NCBI RefSeq assembly: GCF_004522105.1
Contig: NZ_SPUJ01000001.1
Span: 620,001 to 684,000 of the forward strand
DNA length: 64,000 nt
Source of the DNA: Nocardioides sp. 1609
GTDB lineage: Bacteria; Actinomycetota; Actinomycetes; Propionibacteriales; Nocardioidaceae
Reading direction: 5' to 3'
Shown here one piece after another: positions 25,536 through 37,010 of the stretch. A model generated the notes under the pieces. The model saw only the letters and a list, made by a program, of their open reading frames with translations. It did not search any database and had not been told where the DNA came from. The translations under genes were made by a program, and so were the position numbers. The stretch's first letter is position 1. Every line of letters starts with the position of its first letter.

Positions 25536-26377
25536 CGGGCCAGCCCGCCGGCGAACTGGCTGGCCCCGACCATCTCGGGTCCGAGGAACCGTCGCCCGAT
25601 GCTCTCGAACTCCTCGGGCGAGCCCGTGGTGACGAAGCGGTAGGCCGGCTCCCCGGTCTCGCGCATCAGGCCGGTGTCGGCCAGCATCCGGTACACGTCC
25701 TTCGCACACTCCTCGGCGCTGCTGACGAGGGTCACGTCGTCGCCCATCACGTAGGAGATCACACCGGTCAGCAGCGGGTAGTGCGTGCAGCCGAGGATGA
25801 GGGTGTCGACACCGGCGGCGCTGAGCGGGTCGAGGTACTCGTGGGCGGCGGCGATCAGGTCGTCGCCGGCGGTCACCCCGGCCTCGACGAAGTCGACGAA
25901 GCGCGGGCAGGAGCGCGTGCTGAGCTCGACCTGCGGTGCGGCCGCGAACGCGTCGTCGTAGGCCATCGACTCCGCGGTCGCCGAGGTGCAGATGACCCCG
26001 ATCCGGCCGGAGCGCGTCGCGGCGACCGCACGGCGGGTCGCGGGGTAGATCACCTCGACGACCGGGACGTCGTAGCGCTCGCGCGCGTCGCGCAGCATCG
26101 CGGCGCTGGCGGAGTTGCAGGCGATGACGAGGGCCTTCACACCCTGGTGCACCAGGTGGTCGAGGCACTCCAGCGCGTACTCGCGCACCTCGCTGATCGG
26201 CTTGGGGCCGTAGGGCTGACGCGCGGTGTCGCCGACGTAGAGGATCGACTCGTGCGGCAGCTGGTCGATGACCGACCGCGCGACCGTCAGTCCCCCGAAG
26301 CCGGAGTCGAAGATGCCGATCGGGGCCTCGCGCAGCGCGGGGCTGCTGGGCCACCGGGGCGCGGTCGGGGCGGGCAC
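25532..26377 (-). CDS. murI: Glutamate racemase
   Basis: 281 residues from a GTG at 26377. It makes D-glutamate for peptidoglycan. The catalytic cysteine pair is present: C87 in ACNSAS and C197 in [21 protein letters not shown] at 21-32 binds the substrate carboxylate. The N-terminus has a short extra Pro-rich stretch, so an internal start is conceivable. It is coupled to the metallo-beta-lactamase gene downstream. The usual rhomboid gene between cysM and murI (Rv1337) is absent; two other genes occupy the place. Confidence 0.95.
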   Translation of the reverse strand: MPAPTAPRWPSSPALREAPIGIFDSGFGGLTVARSVIDQLPHESILYVGDTARQPYGPKPISEVREYALECLDHLVHQGVKALVIACNSASAAMLRDARERYDVPVVEVIYPATRRAVAATRSGRIGVICTSATAESMAYDDAFAAAPQVELSTRSCPRFVDFVEAGVTAGDDLIAAAHEYLDPLSAAGVDTLILGCTHYPLLTGVISYVMGDDVTLVSSAEECAKDVYRMLADTGLMRETGEPAYRFVTTGSPEEFESIGRRFLGPEMVGASQFAGGLAR

Positions 26378-26438
26378 AAGACGTAACGGTACGGCGTCCG
26401 GTCGCGCGCACGCAGGCGGAGCCGCCGTGATCTGCCGC

Positions 26439-27425
26439 TCAGTCGAAGAGTCGCGGCTGCGGCGTGCCGAGGGTGGGGTCGACGTCGTCGAACAGGCTGG
26501 CGACCGACTCCCCCGCGTGCACCCGTGCCACCGCCTCGGCGAGGAGCCCGGCGACCGACAGCACGCGCAGCTCCGGCCAGTCGGCGGCGACGGACGGCGG
26601 CGGCACGGTGTCGGTGGTGACGACCTCGCTGATCATGGGGTGTCCGCGCAGCCGCTCGACGGCCTTGCCGACGAAGAGCCCGTGCGTGCACGCCACGGCG
26701 GCCTCGACGCAGCCCTGGTCGCCCAGGCGGTCGAGCAGCTCGAGGATCGACCCGCCGGTGGCGATCTCGTCGTCGAGCACGATCGCACGCCGGCCCGCGA
26801 CGTCGCCGACGATCGCGTCGATGACGACCCGGTCGTCGGCCAGGCGCTTCTTGCTCCCGGCAGCGACGGGCAGGCCGAGGAGCCGGGCGAACTGGGTGGC
26901 GGTCTTGGCGTTGCCGAAGTCGGGTGAGACGACGACGGCGTTGGTGAGGTCCTGGCCGAGGAAGTGGTCGGCCAGGACACCGAGGGCGGTCAGGTGGTCG
27001 ACCGGCACCGAGAAGAACGCGTGCACCTGCGGCGCGTGCAGCGTCATGGTGATGACCCGGTCGACGCCGGCGGTCGCGAGCATGTCGGCGACCAGGCGGC
27101 CGCCGATCGAGAGCCGCGAGGCGTCCTTCTTGTCCGAGCGCGCGTAGGCGTAGTACGGGATGACGGCGGTGATCTTGTCGGCCGACGCCCCGCGTGCGGC
27201 GTCCACCATCAGCAGCAGCTCCATCAGGTGCTCCTGGGTCGGCGGCACCAGCGGCTGCACGAGGTAGACGTCGCGCTGGCGGCAGTTGGCCTGGAGCTGC
27301 GCCTGCAGGCAGTCGTTGCTGAACCGGGTCAGCTCGACCGGTGACAGCGGCACCCCGAGGCGCTCGCAGATGCCGGTGGCGAGCGCACGGTGCGCGCTGC
27401 CGCTGAAGACCACGATCTCGCGCAC
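26439..27425 (-). CDS. Ribose-phosphate pyrophosphokinase paralogue
   Basis: 328 residues from an ATG. It would make PRPP from ribose 5-phosphate and ATP. The flexible-loop region [19 protein letters not shown] and the ribose-phosphate loop are recognisable, but two signature sites differ from housekeeping Prs: [13 protein letters not shown] replaces the usual SPDxGGxxRA, and the PRPP loop reads [11 protein letters not shown], not DDMIDTGGT. This suggests a divergent second copy with the main prs elsewhere, or a different phosphoribosyl donor enzyme. It sits between murI and the DUF3152 gene, in the slot of an accessory insertion. Confidence 0.85.
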   Translation of the reverse strand: MREIVVFSGSAHRALATGICERLGVPLSPVELTRFSNDCLQAQLQANCRQRDVYLVQPLVPPTQEHLMELLLMVDAARGASADKITAVIPYYAYARSDKKDASRLSIGGRLVADMLATAGVDRVITMTLHAPQVHAFFSVPVDHLTALGVLADHFLGQDLTNAVVVSPDFGNAKTATQFARLLGLPVAAGSKKRLADDRVVIDAIVGDVAGRRAIVLDDEIATGGSILELLDRLGDQGCVEAAVACTHGLFVGKAVERLRGHPMISEVVTTDTVPPPSVAADWPELRVLSVAGLLAEAVARVHAGESVASLFDDVDPTLGTPQPRLFD

Positions 27426-27474
27426 GCCGTCACCCTACGGCGTCCGGCACGTCGTGCGAACCAGCCCGACGGCC

Positions 27475-28590
27475 TCAGCGCAGCTCGGACGTCGTCGGCC
27501 ACGGGTTGAAGCGGCAGCCGTCGGTGCCCTTCGACTGCTGCATCATCACCGGCGCCAGCGCCCCGGGCCGCGGGCACGAGGCGTGGCCCTTGCCGAGCCA
27601 GTGCCCGGTCTCGTGGTTAACCACCATGTGCCGGTAGTCGCGGCGCGAGAGCCGGGACCGGTTCCACGCCGGCGAGGCGGTCTTCCAGCGGGTCTGGTTG
27701 ATGATCACGTAGCGCCCGACCCGACAGCTCCACTCGACGCTGCACGCGCTCGAGAACGACGGCACGGTGCTCGCCTCGGCCAGCACGAGCGTGAAGGAGC
27801 CGCCGTCCGCGACCGGCCGGAACCGGACGCCCTTGCCACGCCAGCCGCGCGGGTCGGTGAAGGTCTCCTGCGCCTGGCGCCGGAACTCGGCGAGGCTCGT
27901 GGTGATCCGGCCGCGGGTCCGCACGGTGTAGGTCACCGTGCGTCGGACGTCGACGCGGTGCTGCACCGGCACCCGGTCCGACAGGGCCGTGCTCGGGAGG
28001 TACCCCGGCGCGGACGCCGTCACCCGGACCCGGATCGCGCGCCCGACGTCGTCGGGGGCGATCTCGTGCCGTTCGCCGGTCGCGCCCGGGACCGGCGCCC
28101 GGCCGCGCAGCCACTCGTAGGCGACCCGGGTCGGCGTCGCCGACCAGCGTCCGGCGCGGGCCGTGAGCGTGCGACCGAACCGCGCGGTCCCCGACACCGA
28201 GGGCGGCCGCCGGTTCACCAGCTCCGCCCGGCGGACCCGGGTGGTGCGGGCGGACTCCGCGCTCCCCCGGCTGCCGTCGGCGCTCGTCGCGACCACCTGC
28301 ACGCTCAGCCGGTGTCCGAGGTCGCCCAGCTGCGGCCGGTAGGTCCGCTCGCGCGCGCCCCGGACGGGCTCGCCGTCGCGCAGCCAGCGGTAGGCCAGCG
28401 TGACGTCGGCCGGGTCCCACGTGCCGGGGTCCGCCCGCAGGGGCTTCCCGAACACGGGGTCGCCCGTGATCGAGGGCGGGCTGGTGCTGACGACGGCCGC
28501 CGGTCCGGCCGCACCGGCCGCGCCGGCCGGGACCGCGGTGGGGAGGACCAGCGACGCGGCGGTCACCAGGACGACGAGGAGGAGGCGCAC
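27475..28590 (-). CDS. Secreted DUF3152 putative metalloprotease with Ig-like repeats
   Basis: 371 residues from the GTG at 28590. A signal peptide (about 1-28, RLLLVVLVTAASLVLPTAVPAGA) is followed by two copies of an 85-residue beta-rich repeat (PPSITGDPVFGKPL... and PPSVSGTARFGRTL..., each with a YRWLRDG/YEWLRGR motif). The C-terminal DUF3152 domain (about 190-371) holds the zinc-protease motif HETGHWLGKGH: H326, E327, H330, H336. Four Cys in this domain may form disulfides. It is presumably exported and perhaps wall-associated through the repeats. Substrate unknown. Confidence 0.82.
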   Translation of the reverse strand: MRLLLVVLVTAASLVLPTAVPAGAAGAAGPAAVVSTSPPSITGDPVFGKPLRADPGTWDPADVTLAYRWLRDGEPVRGARERTYRPQLGDLGHRLSVQVVATSADGSRGSAESARTTRVRRAELVNRRPPSVSGTARFGRTLTARAGRWSATPTRVAYEWLRGRAPVPGATGERHEIAPDDVGRAIRVRVTASAPGYLPSTALSDRVPVQHRVDVRRTVTYTVRTRGRITTSLAEFRRQAQETFTDPRGWRGKGVRFRPVADGGSFTLVLAEASTVPSFSSACSVEWSCRVGRYVIINQTRWKTASPAWNRSRLSRRDYRHMVVNHETGHWLGKGHASCPRPGALAPVMMQQSKGTDGCRFNPWPTTSELR

Positions 28591-28618
28591 GGCGTTCAGG
28601 GTAGGCGGGGCGGGCGGG

Positions 28619-31323
<2,705 letters not shown>

Positions 31324-31448
31324 GCCCCGATCCTAGAGCCGTGACCGCCCCCGGAGAGGGGGACGTGATGGGGATTTCGCCCGATGCGGGGAACAGGCGT
31401 CCCACGTCAGGCTCGTCGGACCAACCGGACGAACCCCTTGGAGGACCC

Positions 31449-32273
31449 ATGACGATCCAGGTCACCGACCCCGAGCTCAAGGCGCGACACCGCGCCATGT
31501 GGGCCTCGGGCGACTACCCGCACATGGTCGAGACGTTCCTGCTCCCGCTCGGCCCGCGCCTCGTGGAGGCCTGCGGTGTCACCGCCGGGCAGCGGGTGCT
31601 CGACGTCGGCGCCGGCACCGGCAACAGCTCGATCCCGGCCGCCCAGCGCGGCGCCGCCGTGACGGCCAGCGACCTGACCCCCGAGCTCCTCGACGCGGGC
31701 GCGCGTCGTCCCGAGGCCGCGGGCCTCGACCTGGCGTGGGTGCCGGCGGACGCCGAGGACCTGCCGTTCGCGGACGGCGAGTTCGACGTCGTGATGTCGT
31801 CGATCGGCGTCATGTTCGCGCCGCACCACCAGGCAGCCGCCGACGAGCTGGTGCGGGTGTGCCGCCCCGGCGGGACGATCGGCGTCCTGAGCTGGACGCC
31901 GGAGGGCATGATCGGGTCGCTGTTCGCGATGATGAAGGCCTTCGTGCCGCCCCCGCCCCCGGGCGTCTCGTCGCCGCCGCTCTGGGGCAGCGAGGAGCAC
32001 CTGGCCGGCCTGTTCGGCGGCCGGGTCGAGCTCGGCACGAGCCGGCGCGCGACGCTGGAGGTGACCGCCTTCCCTCGGGCGCGCGACTTCGGCGAGCACT
32101 TCAAGTCCCACTACGGCCCGACCATCGCGGCGCGCGCCAACGCCGAGCGGAACGGGGTCGCCGCCGACCTCGACGCCGCCCTGGACGAGTTCTGCGACCA
32201 CTGGGACCTGGGCGCACCGGGCGCGGCCCGGTTCGAGATGGAGTACCTGCTCAGCGTGGGGACGCGTGCCTGA
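31449..32273 (+). CDS. SAM-dependent class I methyltransferase
   Basis: 274 residues from the ATG at 31449, with TTGGAGG upstream. The SAM site is VLDVGAGTGNSS (50-61), the acidic loop follows in TASDLTPELL, and motif ADAEDLPFADGEFDVVMSS marks a UbiE/COQ5-like methyltransferase. A PPPPPGV loop and the C-terminal acidic helix are unassigned. The substrate may be a small molecule; the divergent LuxR regulator suggests conditional expression. Confidence 0.85.
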   Translation: MTIQVTDPELKARHRAMWASGDYPHMVETFLLPLGPRLVEACGVTAGQRVLDVGAGTGNSSIPAAQRGAAVTASDLTPELLDAGARRPEAAGLDLAWVPADAEDLPFADGEFDVVMSSIGVMFAPHHQAAADELVRVCRPGGTIGVLSWTPEGMIGSLFAMMKAFVPPPPPGVSSPPLWGSEEHLAGLFGGRVELGTSRRATLEVTAFPRARDFGEHFKSHYGPTIAARANAERNGVAADLDAALDEFCDHWDLGAPGAARFEMEYLLSVGTRA

Positions 32274-32289
32274 ACACCCTCGCGAACGG

Positions 32290-32465
32290 GATCCCCGACG
32301 TGGCGGATCCCGTTCGTGACGGATCCCGCACGTGACGGATCCCGTTCGCGGCGGGCCCCGTTCGCGACGGATCCCGGACGTGACCGATCCCGGACGTGAC
32401 CGATCCCGGACGTGACCGATCCCGGACACACCTGGTCCCGGACACACCCGCTCCCGGACGAGCGG
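32290..32465. repeat. Eleven in-phase 16-base repeats between convergent genes
   Basis: Starting at 32290, eleven consecutive 16-base units keep perfect phase. Examples are gatcccgttcgtgacg (32306), gatcccgcacgtgacg (32322) and three identical gatcccggacgtgacc (32370, 32386, 32402); the last three units diverge (ggtcccggacacaccc, gctcccggacgagcgg). Positions 1-7 (gatcccg) are most constant and 8-9 vary. The array fills the 200-base gap between the methyltransferase stop and the GTPase stop. It has no spacer/repeat alternation, so it is not CRISPR. Confidence 0.92.
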
Positions 32466-32473
32466 GACCCGCC

Positions 32474-33235
32474 TCAGACGTGGCCGGACAGCTGCGCCAT
32501 CCGCGCCTCGAGCGCGGCCAGGTAGGCGTCGCGACGCTCGGTCGAGACGGCGTCGCCGTCGAGGTGGCTGCACGCCGGGAGGACGTCGATCGACAGCTTG
32601 GCCGCGCCGGCCAGGGCGCGCAGCTCGTCGAGCCGGTCCCCGAACGGCGTGCCGCTCAGCGGCGAGTAGGACCGCACGACCGCGTCGACGTCGTCGGCGT
32701 AGAGGTCGACCTTCGTGACGACGATGACCAACCAGGTCGGGTGCGGGCGGCGCACGGCCATCGAGGCGATCCGGTGCGCGGTGACGGTCCAGTCCTCGAG
32801 CTCGCGGGCCAGCTGCTCCTCGCGGTCGACGAGCGCGAGCCCGGTGGTGCCGGCCGGACGACGTCCGGTGGCGAGGCCGTTGGCGACCACGTGCAGGACG
32901 CCGTCGACGGGCTCGTCGTGGAAGACCTCGTCGAGGGCACCGAGCCGGGTGGCGGCGTTCTCCCCAGGCACCACCCGGAACCGGAAGCCGCGCAGCCGGC
33001 GGTCACGACGCACGCGCCGCTCCATCACCGCCGAGCCGGACTCCGAGGTGCCCTCGGGGTCGGCCCTGCCGCACAGGTGGTCGACGAGCTCGGTCTTGCC
33101 GACGCCGGTCATGCCGGTGACGGCGACCGTCGGGTAGCGGTGCTGGAAGACACCGGTCACCCGCTCGCGGCCGCGGGCGAGCGCACCAGGGACGGCGCGG
33201 ACGCCGCGTCGCGGGCTCGGGACGGGGCGCGCCAT
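32474..33235 (-). CDS. P-loop GTPase partner of the NYN protein
   Basis: 253 residues from the ATG at 33235. It has Walker A GMTGVGKT (41-48) after a basic N-terminal stretch (1-35), and the guanine-specificity motif TKVD at 174-177. The G3 position reads VPGE (89-92) in place of the usual DxxG, as in some unusual GTPase groups, so catalysis may differ. The start overlaps the upstream NYN gene stop by one base (TGATG), which implies coupled expression and probably a shared task. No membrane helix. The role is unknown; it ends in the 16-base repeat array. Confidence 0.75.
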   Translation of the reverse strand: MARPVPSPRRGVRAVPGALARGRERVTGVFQHRYPTVAVTGMTGVGKTELVDHLCGRADPEGTSESGSAVMERRVRRDRRLRGFRFRVVPGENAATRLGALDEVFHDEPVDGVLHVVANGLATGRRPAGTTGLALVDREEQLARELEDWTVTAHRIASMAVRRPHPTWLVIVVTKVDLYADDVDAVVRSYSPLSGTPFGDRLDELRALAGAAKLSIDVLPACSHLDGDAVSTERRDAYLAALEARMAQLSGHV

Positions 33236-33792
33236 CAACGCAGGAAGTAGGTCGGGTCGAACTCCTCGAGCGGGATGATGCGGACCCGCGGGAGCTCGGC
33301 GTTGAACGCACGGACGTCGTACTCGAGGTCGAAGTGCGTGATGCCGTCGACGGCCAGCTGGGTGCTGGTGAACTCGCGGAACCCGAGGACGCCGACCTTC
33401 CGGTCGCCCCCGAGGAGCCCGGTGAGGTGCCCGGCGAAGTCGGCGTCGTGGCTGCCGAGGACGACGTCGGCGTCCTCGCGCTCGAGCAGTGCCTCGAGCG
33501 TGCGGAGGATGCCGATGTCGACGACCTTCTCGTCGGAGCGACCCGACAGCGGCACCGGCCGGTACTCCATGGCCAGCAGCGCCTGCACGAAGCTCGACGG
33601 CAGGCTGCCGTTGCTGGCGTTGAGGAAGAACAGCCCGGTGACCGGCTGGCCCCACTGCTCCTCGACGTAGGCGGTCACCCGCTCCCAGCGCGGCCGCTCC
33701 TCGGGCAGCGGACGACGTCCGAGCACCGAGTTGCCGAGGGTGGCGTCGATGTTCTCGCCGTCGACGAGGACGAAGGTGCGGCGGCCGGTCAT
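33235..33792 (-). CDS. NYN-domain (PIN-like) putative ribonuclease
   Basis: 185 residues from an ATG at 33792. NYN/LabA-like proteins are metal-dependent RNases of the PIN superfamily. The acidic site is visible: D11 (LVLVDGENID type strand), D92 (KVVDIGI) and D116/D118 (GSHDADF). The conserved ENID motif (14-17) follows the first Asp, and FLNASNGSLP supplies the polar loop. It is the upstream member of a coupled pair with a GTPase and lies 14 bases downstream of cysO. Inference: a GTPase-controlled RNA-cleaving module, not proven. Confidence 0.82.
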   Translation of the reverse strand: MTGRRTFVLVDGENIDATLGNSVLGRRPLPEERPRWERVTAYVEEQWGQPVTGLFFLNASNGSLPSSFVQALLAMEYRPVPLSGRSDEKVVDIGILRTLEALLEREDADVVLGSHDADFAGHLTGLLGGDRKVGVLGFREFTSTQLAVDGITHFDLEYDVRAFNAELPRVRIIPLEEFDPTYFLR

Positions 33793-33805
33793 GCGGGTGA
33801 GTCTG

Positions 33806-34090
33806 TCACCCTCCGGCGACGGCGGGGAGGACGACGACCTGGTCGCCGTCGTTCAGCGTGGCCTCGAGGCTCCCGATGAAGCGGACGTCCTCGTCGTTGA
33901 CGTAGATGTTGACGAACCGGCGCAGCTCGAGCTTGTCGTTCTTGGTCTCGACCAGCCGCTCCTTGATGCCGGGGTGGTTGGCCTCGAGGTCGTCGATGAG
34001 CGCGGTGAGCGTGGCGCCCGTGCCGTCGACGGCCTTCTCGCCTCCGGTGTAGGTGCGCAGGATGGTCGGGATCCGGACCTCGATGGCCAT
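33806..34090 (-). CDS. cysO: Sulfur carrier protein CysO (MoaD/ThiS fold)
   Basis: 94 residues ending in the required Gly-Gly (VAGG), whose C-terminus is thiocarboxylated to carry sulfur. It has a ubiquitin-like beta-grasp with IPTILRTYTGG near the start and FVNIYVNDEDVRF in the middle, matching mycobacterial CysO. It donates sulfide to CysM and the product is released by Mec, whose gene lies 14 bases upstream. It is followed by the NYN gene and not by cysM. Confidence 0.94.
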   Translation of the reverse strand: MAIEVRIPTILRTYTGGEKAVDGTGATLTALIDDLEANHPGIKERLVETKNDKLELRRFVNIYVNDEDVRFIGSLEATLNDGDQVVVLPAVAGG

Positions 34091-34104
34091 GTGGGTGGTG
34101 CTCC

Positions 34105-34560
34105 TCAGCTGCTGTCGGACGGTGCGTCGATCGGGGGAAGCTCGGGGACGACGGCGACCTCTTCCTCGGTCACCACGCCGTCGATGATGCTGTACGACCT
34201 GAACTCCACGGGGCCGTCGTTATTCCCGTGCTCGCGCGTGCTGACGAGCACGTAGTGCGCCGCGGGCTCGCCGGCGAGGCCGATGTCGGTGACGCTCGGG
34301 TAGGCCTCGGTGGCGGTGTGGGAGTGGTAGACGACGACGGGTTCCTCGTCGGCGTCCCACATCCGCCGGTAGAGCGCGAGCAGCTCGGTGGAGTCGAACT
34401 CGTAGAAGGTCGGGCTGCCGGCGGCGTTGACCATCTCGACCAGCCGCTCGGGCCGGTCGCTGCCCTCGGGGCCGGCGACGACGCCGCACGCCTCGACGGG
34501 ATGGTCACGCCTGGCGTGGGCCACGATGGCGTCGTACGTCGCCTGGTCGATGGTCAGCAC
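34105..34560 (-). CDS. mec: CysO-cysteine metallopeptidase Mec (JAMM family)
   Basis: 151 residues. The zinc-binding JAMM motif is complete: E23 (PVEACG), then H79-S-H81 with S89 and D92 in HSHTATEAYPSVTD. It cleaves cysteine from CysO after CysM has attached it. It is first of the mec-cysO unit. In M. tuberculosis (Rv1334) it follows clpS (Rv1331) and two further genes (Rv1332, Rv1333); here 6.5 kb of transporter genes intervene before DUF2017. Confidence 0.94.
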   Translation of the reverse strand: MLTIDQATYDAIVAHARRDHPVEACGVVAGPEGSDRPERLVEMVNAAGSPTFYEFDSTELLALYRRMWDADEEPVVVYHSHTATEAYPSVTDIGLAGEPAAHYVLVSTREHGNNDGPVEFRSYSIIDGVVTEEEVAVVPELPPIDAPSDSS

Positions 34561-34588
34561 GGCCCCAGCCTAGAGCGGCGTGACCGCG

Positions 34589-35272
34589 TCAGCGCGCGCG
34601 GTACCGGCGCGCGGGACGCCCCGCGGTCCCGTACTGGAGCCGCACCTCCGCCGCCGCGGTGTCGACGAAGTGCTCGAGGTAGCGACGGGCGGTGACCCGG
34701 GACAGCCCGACGAGCTCGCCGGCCTCGGACGCCGAGATCTCGGTCCGCTCGCGCATCGCGCTCAGCACCAGCTCGGCGGTCTCGCGGCTCAGGCCCTTCG
34801 GCAGCGCGGTCGCCGCGGCGCGCCCCGGGACGGCGCCGAACGCCTGGTCGATCACCGCCTGGTCGGCCTGGCCCTCCTCGAGCCCGCCGAGCGCGCCGAG
34901 CACCCCGAGCGCGGCGGCCACGTGGTGCAGCCGGTCGGCGAGGTCGGCCTGCTCGAAGGGCTTCACGAGGTACTGCATCGCGCCGCCGTGCAGGGCCGAG
35001 CGGACGGCGTCCGCACCCCGCTCGGCGGTCACCATGACCACCGCGACCCGGTGGCCGGCGGCGCGGAGCCGGGACAGGACGTCGAGCCCGCTCTCGTCGG
35101 GCAGGTGCACGTCGAGGAGCAGGAGGTCGGGGGCGAGCTCCGAGACCAGGCGCAGCGCGTCCGCGCCGGTGTGGGCGGTGCCGACGACCTCGAAGCCGTC
35201 GGTCTGCTCCACGAAGCGGGTGTGGATGCGCGCGACCATGAAGTCGTCGTCGACCACCAGCACGCGGATCAC
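34589..35272 (-). CDS. CitB/DcuR-type response regulator
   Basis: 227 residues. The receiver (1-120) has D8-D10, phosphoacceptor D54 (LLLLDVHLP), Thr in VMVTAER and Lys in YLVKPFE. The C-terminal winged helix (about 160-225, SRETAELVLSAMRERTEISASEAGELVGLSR start region) is of the CitB type, ending in a very basic tail. It overlaps its kinase gene by 4 bases. It is expected to activate the divergent tricarboxylate transporter genes. Confidence 0.92.
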   Translation of the reverse strand: MIRVLVVDDDFMVARIHTRFVEQTDGFEVVGTAHTGADALRLVSELAPDLLLLDVHLPDESGLDVLSRLRAAGHRVAVVMVTAERGADAVRSALHGGAMQYLVKPFEQADLADRLHHVAAALGVLGALGGLEEGQADQAVIDQAFGAVPGRAAATALPKGLSRETAELVLSAMRERTEISASEAGELVGLSRVTARRYLEHFVDTAAAEVRLQYGTAGRPARRYRAR

Positions 35273-36954
35273 GAGACCTCACCCTGCCGCACGGCGAGGG
35301 GCAGCACGACCCGGAACTCCGCGCCGCCCTCCTCCGCGGCCCGGTCGGCCTCGACCCGCCCGCCGCGGCGGGCGCAGATGAGCTGCACGAGCGGCAGCCC
35401 GATCCCCCGGCCGCCGAGGACGGCGGGCTTGGTGCTGAACCCGCGGACGAAGATGGCCTCGCGCAGCTCGGCGGGCACGCCGGGGCCGTTGTCGCGGACC
35501 CGCACGTGGACGACGTCGCCGACCATCGTCAGCCACAGCTCGACCGTGGGCGCGTCCCGGCCGGAGCAGGCGTCGACGGCGTTGTCGACCAGGTTGCCGA
35601 CGACGGTGGTCAGGTCGGCGGAGACGTCGGCCGGCAGCTCCGGCAGCCGAGACCCGGGGTCGAGCACCAGCTCGACGCCGCGCTCGTCGGCGACGGCGTC
35701 CTTCGCCAGCAGCAGCGCCGCGACCGCGGGGTCGTCGATCCGCGACGACACGTAGGCCGCGACCTCGGACCGGCGGCGGGTGAGCGTGCCGACGAGGGTG
35801 CGCACCTCGTCGTACTCGCCGAGCTGGACCAGCCCCGAGATCGTGTGCAGCCGGTTGTCGAACTCGTGGGTCTGGGCCCGCAGCGTGTCGGTGATCGACA
35901 GGTTCGAGCTGAGCTGGCTCTGCAGCGAGAGCAGCTCGGTGCGGTCGCGCAGCGTCGTCACGCTCCCGATCCCGCGCCCCTGGGACGACGCCTCGCGCCG
36001 GTTGAACACCACGACGCGGTCGCCGACCAGCGCGACGGCGTCCTGGACGTCGGAGGCGTCCCGCCCGGCCAGCAGCGCGACGACGTGCGGGTCGAGACCC
36101 AGCTCGTCGACCCCGCGCCCGACGGCCTCGCCGGTGACCCCGAGGGTGAGCCGCGCGGCGTCGTTGATCATCGTGACCCGGTCGTCGGTGCCGACCGCGA
36201 CCACGCCCTCGCGGATGCTGTGCAGCAACGCCTCGCGGTGGTCGGCGAGCGTGTCGATCTCGCGGGCACCGAGACCACGGGTGCGTCGCCGCAGGAGCAC
36301 CGAGACGGCGTACGAGCCGCCGACGCCGAGCAGCGCCCCGAGCCCGAGGTACAGCGCGAGGTCGGACGTCGCGCCGGTGAGCCGGTCGCCGAGCGTGGGG
36401 TAGGTCTGCTCGGCGACGACGATGCCGAGGAACCGGGCGTCCTCGGCGTAGATCGGTGCGTGCGCGGCGACGGTACGACGACCGTCGACCTCGACGTCAC
36501 CGAGCCAGCCGCGTCCCTCGAGGGCGTCGCTGGCGCCGAGCGCGGCCCGCTCCCCGACGCGGGAGGGGTCGGCGGCCCCGAGCACCGTGCCGTCGAGGCC
36601 CACGACCAGGACGTCGGTGGCGCCGGAGAACGCGCGCCCCCGGGCCGCCGACGGCGCGAGCCGCCGCGCCAGCTCCTCCGCGCCGACCGGGGCGTCGACC
36701 GGGCCGTCCACCGAGCCGCCGCCCAGCGCCGAGCGGACCGGGTCGAGACCGGCGACGTCCTCGGCCATCGAGCGCATCGCCGGGCCGCGCTCGGCCTGGA
36801 ACTGGGCGTCGGACTGCCGGACGCCGAACACCCCGACCGCCGTGAGCAGCACCGCCACCACGACGAGCTGGAGCACGAGGAACTGCCCGGCGAGCGTGGG
36901 CCCACGACTCCCCGGGTCACCCCGCGGGCCGAAGCCCCTCGGGCGCGTGACCAC
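35269..36954 (-). CDS. CitA/DcuS-type sensor histidine kinase
   Basis: 561 residues from the GTG at 36954, 11 bases after AAGGAGG; upstream in-frame codons overlap that ribosome site, so a longer form is unlikely. Two membrane helices (about 20-45 and 175-195 in this numbering) enclose an extracytoplasmic PAS-like sensor. A cytoplasmic PAS domain, the H-box QTHEFDNRLHTISGL with His363, and an HATPase domain (DNGPGVPAELRE, GGRGIGLPLVQ) follow. The sensor class binds citrate, malate and other carboxylates, which fits the adjacent Tct transporter. Confidence 0.9.
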   Translation of the reverse strand: MVTRPRGFGPRGDPGSRGPTLAGQFLVLQLVVVAVLLTAVGVFGVRQSDAQFQAERGPAMRSMAEDVAGLDPVRSALGGGSVDGPVDAPVGAEELARRLAPSAARGRAFSGATDVLVVGLDGTVLGAADPSRVGERAALGASDALEGRGWLGDVEVDGRRTVAAHAPIYAEDARFLGIVVAEQTYPTLGDRLTGATSDLALYLGLGALLGVGGSYAVSVLLRRRTRGLGAREIDTLADHREALLHSIREGVVAVGTDDRVTMINDAARLTLGVTGEAVGRGVDELGLDPHVVALLAGRDASDVQDAVALVGDRVVVFNRREASSQGRGIGSVTTLRDRTELLSLQSQLSSNLSITDTLRAQTHEFDNRLHTISGLVQLGEYDEVRTLVGTLTRRRSEVAAYVSSRIDDPAVAALLLAKDAVADERGVELVLDPGSRLPELPADVSADLTTVVGNLVDNAVDACSGRDAPTVELWLTMVGDVVHVRVRDNGPGVPAELREAIFVRGFSTKPAVLGGRGIGLPLVQLICARRGGRVEADRAAEEGGAEFRVVLPLAVRQGEVS

Positions 36955-37010
36955 AACGACCACAACCTCCTTTGCCACCGCAAGGGTGACGAGCGCCACA
37001 CCGCGGCTCC

